This document shows, in pieces, positions 58,431 to 64,000 of a stretch of DNA of 64,000 nucleotides. The notes under the pieces were generated by a model, which saw only the letters and a list, made by a program, of their open reading frames with translations, did no database searches and was not told the DNA's origin. The position numbers and the translations under genes were made by a program. The first letter of the stretch is position 1, and every line of letters starts with the position of its first letter. The stretch comes from Manis javanica (lineage: Eukaryota; Chordata; Mammalia; Pholidota; Manidae). The DNA lies in assembly GCF_040802235.1 (NCBI RefSeq), contig NC_133167.1, positions 99,186,001 through 99,250,000 of the forward strand. Reading direction: 5' to 3'.

Positions 58431-58974
58431 TAGAAACTCAGGCTGTTGCAGTCTTGTTTAATTAGCCATAACTATATATTATTTAATTTGAAAGCAGGAA
58501 ACCTATCATATGAGATAAAGTATTTAGGAAATAAATTTAGTGAACTGGAAATATATGTTGTAAGGGATGACTTAGAAGGATTGCAAGACTTGCCATGTAT
58601 GCTGAGAGGACTTTATAGTTCACAGAAATAGGGTATGTTTTTACTATTAGCCTTTTTTGGGGATTGTTAAAATATTTCTCCAGTTATCCCTTAAATATAA
58701 ATAATTGTCCTTTTGTACCATAGAAGCAAAACATTAAATCAAGTATTTTTCTTCAAAAAAAAAGAAAAATGTTTTGTTTTATTAATTTTTTAAATTATAA
58801 GATCGTATTTACCAATTTTTTCAGATAGAATTTCATTAGAGCAATGACGAACAATACCCATTGGATTTTAGACTGCTTTATTTAGGAGTGCCTAAGACTT
58901 GTGTGTCTGAGGCAAAACAAGTTTAACAGAAACATAGACATCTCATTTCTAAAGTGCGTATGTACTCGAAACTT

Positions 58975-59070
58975 CTTGAGGGCAAGGATTTCATCTGACT
59001 GGCATCTGCAGAAGGACTATGCTTTGTCATAGAAGATGTTCAGAATGTATTTGTTGAATTTGTCTCTATC
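58975..59070 (+). repeat. MIR3/L2-type fragment
   Basis: 'gagggcaaggatttcatctg' and 'agatgttcagaatgtatttg' resemble the common tail gagggcagggactttgtctg...gtgctcaataaatatttgtt. Confidence 0.55.
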
Positions 59071-62000
59071 AAACGAACATACTTGGTAGATTTAAATTTT
59101 CATTTGTTTTGTTAGATCAGTGCATCCTCTTCAAGCGTTTCCACAGCTGAGCAATAGGTCACATACCCTCTGGTTTCTTCCAGCACTGTGTAAATCACAG
59201 ATTGAGTTCATGCTTATTGTTGTCCCCAGCAATTCAAACAGCTGAGGAAAACACGAAGACTAATGTGTCACCAAGATGATACAGAATTACACCATTAGAA
59301 AAGTCAAAGCATTTTGCTTTTATCATTTTCCAGCTTTTCTGGGATAAAGAATTCATAGTTTTAAGTCCATGAAGTATAAAACTCCCCTAAAAATCTTTGA
59401 ATAATGTTTTTAAACAGTAGCAATATGCAGACACACACAGTATATTTACTGCTGGCAAGACAACTAGTTAAAATATGAAAATGAAATCAGTAATGTATGC
59501 TGTACACCTATTTCTCTTGCTCAATTAGTTATCTTTTAGGTTGTGTTTTCATGTTATTTACCCTTTAGCATTCAAAGTTGGTCACTAAAGAAATTTTAAC
59601 TTTAATTCAGTAAGACAGATTTAATGTGACAAAAGTTAAGGATGCAAATATTTTCTGAAGTATTATCCATTGGGAATTTATCTTTATATCTGCGAGAACA
59701 GGCTTATAATACTGTGAATATTTAATCTTCATTATATGTGATACTTAAAAAACCTACACACGCTTCAGAATTTTATGGACACTGTACAAATCTCACAGGA
59801 CCATGTGATGAAATAACAAGCATAATATCCTCCAAAAGGATCTTGAAAATTATCATTTAAGGTAAAAGTCACTACCAAGCCAGTCGATGACTAGCTAAAG
59901 AAGCAGTTAGTCTTTCAGGCACTTACATGGCATAATTTACATATTTTATGAGAAAAGTCACACATTGAATTTTATATCACTTGGCAATTAAAAAAAAAGC
60001 ACGTTTAATTTTCAAAACTAGGAAAACCTCCATGTTACGAAAAAGTTGTGAGAATTAAAACCAATGCTAAAGATGCAAACAAAATTTTTTCTCATATGAA
60101 TAAAATGAGAAAATATGTCTTATGCCACAGTTCTAAAGGATTTCTTTCTATCTCTAGGTCTTTGAGGTCTTTGGGGTTTCCAGTGGGCTACCAGATGAGG
60201 GCTCCAAGACAAAGTCTGGTTTAGAGACCATTTCCTTTTGTAACTACCTGCCTTGACTTCCGCCACTGGGCAGGTGTGGTCTGGGAGGCAAGCATGAAAC
60301 CAACAGCCTAAAGAACAGGGACCCTGCTGGTCACAGCTCTCTCTCTGTCTTCTTGCCTCACTTAAGACCTTTATCATCTTCAAAGGTTTCTCCCTATCAT
60401 CACCTCCCTCTTCTTTTCACCAGCTTTTTGTTCTCTATGTCAAACATGTATACCGATAGTTTTTACTAGAGTGTTTGCTTCAAAGTAATTCTCGCATTTT
60501 TACAAATATATTTTATAAATATTTCTTAAACATCTCTCATTTGTAACCACCCCTTACCACTTCATTCTCACATCAGCTGTCTTGTTTGGAGTTTTGGTCT
60601 AATCCTGGCATGCTAGGATTATAAGAATAATTTGCTTTTATTGATATGGCTGTAAAATCAAGTCCTGTTGTTTACAGAGTATTAAAAGTAATGACCACTT
60701 CCCTCGGTTTACTGCTTTGCTTATATTTGTCTATAAACAAAATTTATCAAAACATCCTGGGTGTCACTCCCTGTTGGAGATCAAGAGAACACACAAGGGA
60801 AAATGCCAGAGAAACACATTATCTGAGGACAAATGAGCAAGTGCAGAAGAGAGCACTGATCGAGGCATTGCCGTGAAAAGAGATTATACAAAGTGAAACA
60901 CAGCTTTATATTTTTCAATAGTTTTTGCATTGGAAAATGCTAGTTCTCTCACGTGTTTATTTAAGTATGCATTTTTTGAAATGATGTTGACACCACAAAA
61001 GTTTGAGTTCTGTTCATTGTTTTCACTGCTCTTCCCGAGATGCAAGCAGAACCTGCAGTTCTGTAATCATGTCCCTGCATTGATAGGAATGTAAATCGTT
61101 AACTAAGGACACTTGTACACCCCTCTCCTGTGACAGGGATTCCTGCCAATTTTCCGTATTCAAAACTCATAGATTCATCAAAACAGAGCTAGCATGTATC
61201 TTGGAGGTCACTTTTGTCTTTTGCAGGCGCATATATGGAACCAAAAATACTTTCCATCTATCTGCCCATAAGGATTAAGAAGGTTTTATTTCATGGGGTC
61301 CCCTTTCCTAACCAAAAGTTTATTAATATACCTGAAAAGAAAAAGCCAATAACATAAAAACCTTTATAATGAGAAGTTGCCTGGAGCACAGTGAGAGTGA
61401 TAATCTGACCCACTTTTAGTTGCACTTGCTTATTTATTTCTGAGACTCATAAAGGTGTATACTTTGGCTTTCACTTCCTGTCCCAGGATAACAAGAATAA
61501 AAAAGGAAAAACATAAAAAAGAGGATATTAGTTCATAGATTCTTCTCATATGTTCATCTAACATTTTGAGGAGGGACATATCCAAAAGTTGAAGATTATG
61601 AGCATCACAGTCCATCATTCACATAAAATAAATCATCCACTCCTCTGTGAAGGTGGACATCTTGATGTCAACTGCAGCGTTTTACTGTCAAAGCCGGGGT
61701 TGCTTTGTGTTTTATGTAGGATGATTATCAACCTACTGTTCACAGAATTCTGGGCTTAAATGGGTGAATAGAAATACATTTTTTTGTAAATCAACTTTCA
61801 TATTTGCTGCCACATTGTAAAACTAGTACTAAGGGCTACTCAACTTAAAAATATTTCAGAGCTGCTGAAAAGGCAAGTATCTGCAAACAATGTTAAATGA
61901 AAACCTCTTAGGCATGCACTGTCCTTTAGTTATCTTCTTAGCAAGTCAAGTTTCTTGTAGCGCTACTAAGTTAGATTTGATTTTCTTAAAAAGGGTTATT

Positions 62001-63895
62001 GTAAAAAACCAAAAGAGCATTAAGAAGCTCTTTTTAAAATGTCCTGTTCCATAATGACACAAAATGCCATCTGGAGTGTTAGAGCTTTCTTTTTTTGTTA
62101 CACTGTCTTATTCTTCTGGCAGTGAAGCTGTCTAGGGCTGTGGGCTTGCTAAGTCACTGCTGGAAACCATTCTTGCATTGAAGCTCATGTTTGTCCTGAC
62201 CAGGAGAGGTAGTAGGGGGGAGACAGGGAAAGAAAAACAGGTGAACATAACTAGTCATGTGACATTAAATGACTTGTGACTTCATCATCGAAAAGGGCTC
62301 TTTTACCTGTGTCATTGTAATGATAGCGAAGTGCCTTCCTTCATAAAGGACCACAGACCTGTTTGGTGCCAGCCAGAAACCTACACATAGGCCTGAGAAT
62401 TGATGCTGACCTTGGTGCAGATCCTCATGACCCTTGTGAACTCCAGTCTGTGATACACACAGTCCAACTCTTGATAGAATCTATTGTTAGCCTATAAAGA
62501 AACTTAATCTGTACACAGAAAAATGTACTGCATTCAACTAGATTGCTCTTCTAGTAGCTGGAATGATTATTTTTGATCCAGCTTTAGAGCTAGTTATGTT
62601 ATTTTAAACATTCACAGTGGTAACTGTTTTATAATTTGCTGGGTTTTGATATTTTATTGGTACATAATAACTGTCCTCATTTATTAAGTTTATCACTGCT
62701 TTACAGGACCATGAATACATTTCAATTAGATTTGTATAAAAAGCTGAGTCTCAAATTCTTTTCAACTAGAATGAAGTGGTCTATCATCTGAGTTCAGCCC
62801 ACTCAGATAATTTGATCCTTTGACTTAATACACATGTAAAACTAATTGCTCTAGTAAATTTGCATATAAAATAGCTTCAGTCCTGAAGGCTCTAATATAA
62901 ACAATTCCATGTTTTATCTCACAGAAACACTGGTTTCCCACACAACAAAAACAACCTTGTAAAGTTTATATTTCAAAATTATGTTAGGGAGGAAATGGTA
63001 CTTGATACAAATAGTCCTCCTTTTCTGCTTTGCTGTTCAACAGTGAAGAGTTCCCTAGACCACTTCAAATATATTCTAAAGATACATACTTACACTCATT
63101 AAAATCAGGAGCACTACAAGAAATTACTATAATTCTGAGTTTAATTTATTATCTAGATTGAGCAAAAATTCTGGAACTCTGATGTAATCTTGGAAGAATA
63201 AGCTTATCTTAATATGCAGGTCTGAGCAAGCTATATTTAGAAGTCAAAAAGAGTTCATGCACGTCTTATTAAGAGAAAAAAGTTCGCCCTTGATGGACCT
63301 AGAATTTCATAAAGTGTGAATAGAGTTTATTTTTAACAAGTGTTAGTAGTTGGTCCTTGACTAAAATGTGTTCAGAATATCTGAGCCGTTACACAAAGAA
63401 TATCATGTTTAGTTCTGTCAACGTGCCAGTACCTCAATCGTAGATCCTGAAAGCTGATTGTAGAAGCCACAGTGGAATTTTGTTATATCAATTTTATCAT
63501 TTTTCCAAGCTGATATATGTGTGGCACATTGTATGGCGCAGTATTTTTTTTTGGCATCATTTATGTGACTGTGGACAGCTCTGACATGCTTTAGAAATTA
63601 GCATTAGGAAATCAGTACATCCTCTAAGAACATTCTTACTCTTCACAACTTTCTTATTCTTCACAAATCTCAGCTTTAACAAAGGCACATACTCAGAAAG
63701 CAATAAATATTTACTGGTAAATTTGTAGAAATCCAATAAGCCATTGGTATCATAGGGATGGTACCAAAATAATTTTGAGATTCATTTTTTTAATATATGC
63801 TCAAAATGAACAATCCAGCAAATCTGCATCAGATCTTGTTTGATTTAACATGTTTGGGTAAAAACATGTGTGCAGTTTTAGTTGGTGCACGTGCC
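59071..63895. other. Unannotated, mostly unique sequence
   Basis: Nearly 5 kb with no clear interspersed repeat, one of the quietest parts of the window. A GC-richer patch at 60130-60420 carries an 87-codon minus frame without a domain. Absence of recognisable repeats may simply reflect age. Confidence 0.4.
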
Positions 63896-63896
63896 T

Positions 63897-63898
<2 letters not shown>

Positions 63899-63941
<43 letters not shown>
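63899..63941 (+). repeat. (GT)n microsatellite
   Basis: About 21 uninterrupted GT units, the longest perfect dinucleotide tract in the window and therefore likely to vary in length between individuals. Confidence 0.97.
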
Positions 63942-63942
<1 letters not shown>

Positions 63943-64000
63943 TAATCTGAAACAAATAAAAATCTGTACAATAGCTATGGGAAGATTTACTTCTCTTGTC

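Overview
This window is nuclear DNA from a placental mammal, and I find no protein-coding gene in it. The base composition is AT-rich and CpG-poor. The sequence is crowded with mammalian repeats: LINE-1 of several ages, LINE-2, MIR, a MaLR-like LTR, Tigger-type and hAT-type DNA transposons, and microsatellites. No open reading frame is longer than 188 codons. The longer ones lie in repeats, or have shadow frames, low-complexity stretches and no recognisable domain. No rRNA, tRNA or CRISPR array was seen, and bacterial-style operators, terminators or ribosome binding sites are not expected here. The most likely setting is an intron or an intergenic desert.

Lineage. There are no Alu, B1/B2, carnivore SINEC, ruminant or horse tRNA-SINEs, which argues against primate, rodent, carnivore, ruminant or horse. 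The young L1 3' ends and a two-copy short retroposon family remind me of pangolin (Manis) sequence. That is recollection, not a search result, so species assignment is tentative.

Layout. 0-5 kb: a 5'-truncated minus-strand L1 with a target-site duplication (TSD), a Tigger-like DNA element with TA ends, and a plus-strand L1 with a TSD. 5-7 kb: retroposon copy 1, with a 17-bp TSD, lying between the arms of a perfect 24-bp inverted repeat. 8.6-9.4 kb: old L1 remnant. 9.84-10.32 kb: the strongest CpG cluster not explained by a repeat. 13.6-14.1 kb: retroposon copy 2, longer and with a 16-bp TSD. 14-22 kb: MIR, L2 and GC-richer old repeats. 22.7-23.1 kb: a near-complete Tigger-type element. 26.5 kb: a short L1 3' end with TSD. 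27.8 kb: a MER5A-like element. 29-30.3 kb: L2 and MIR. 32.4-34.8 kb: an MLT1-like LTR, then a younger L1 nested in an older L1. 35.3 kb: a Tigger deletion derivative. 38.8-39.3 kb: L1-like insert flanked by 38-bp direct repeats. 40-46 kb: MIR, hAT, an internally deleted L1, and a head-to-head L1 pair. 47.6-50.7 kb: a long old L1 with another repeat inside it. 50.8-52.4 kb: L2 and MIR. 52.4-64 kb: mostly unique AT-rich DNA with a Tigger end, a few MIR/L2 relics and a terminal (GT)n.

The best candidate for something undescribed is the short retroposon family (5963-6398 and 13636-14130). Both copies carry TSDs of L1-machinery type, an AATAAA signal and an A-tail, share one 3' end, have different 5' ends, and differ in the copy number of an internal 19-bp tandem repeat. 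Nothing here amounts to a new multi-gene system. Family names of older repeats rest on motif memory and need RepeatMasker.
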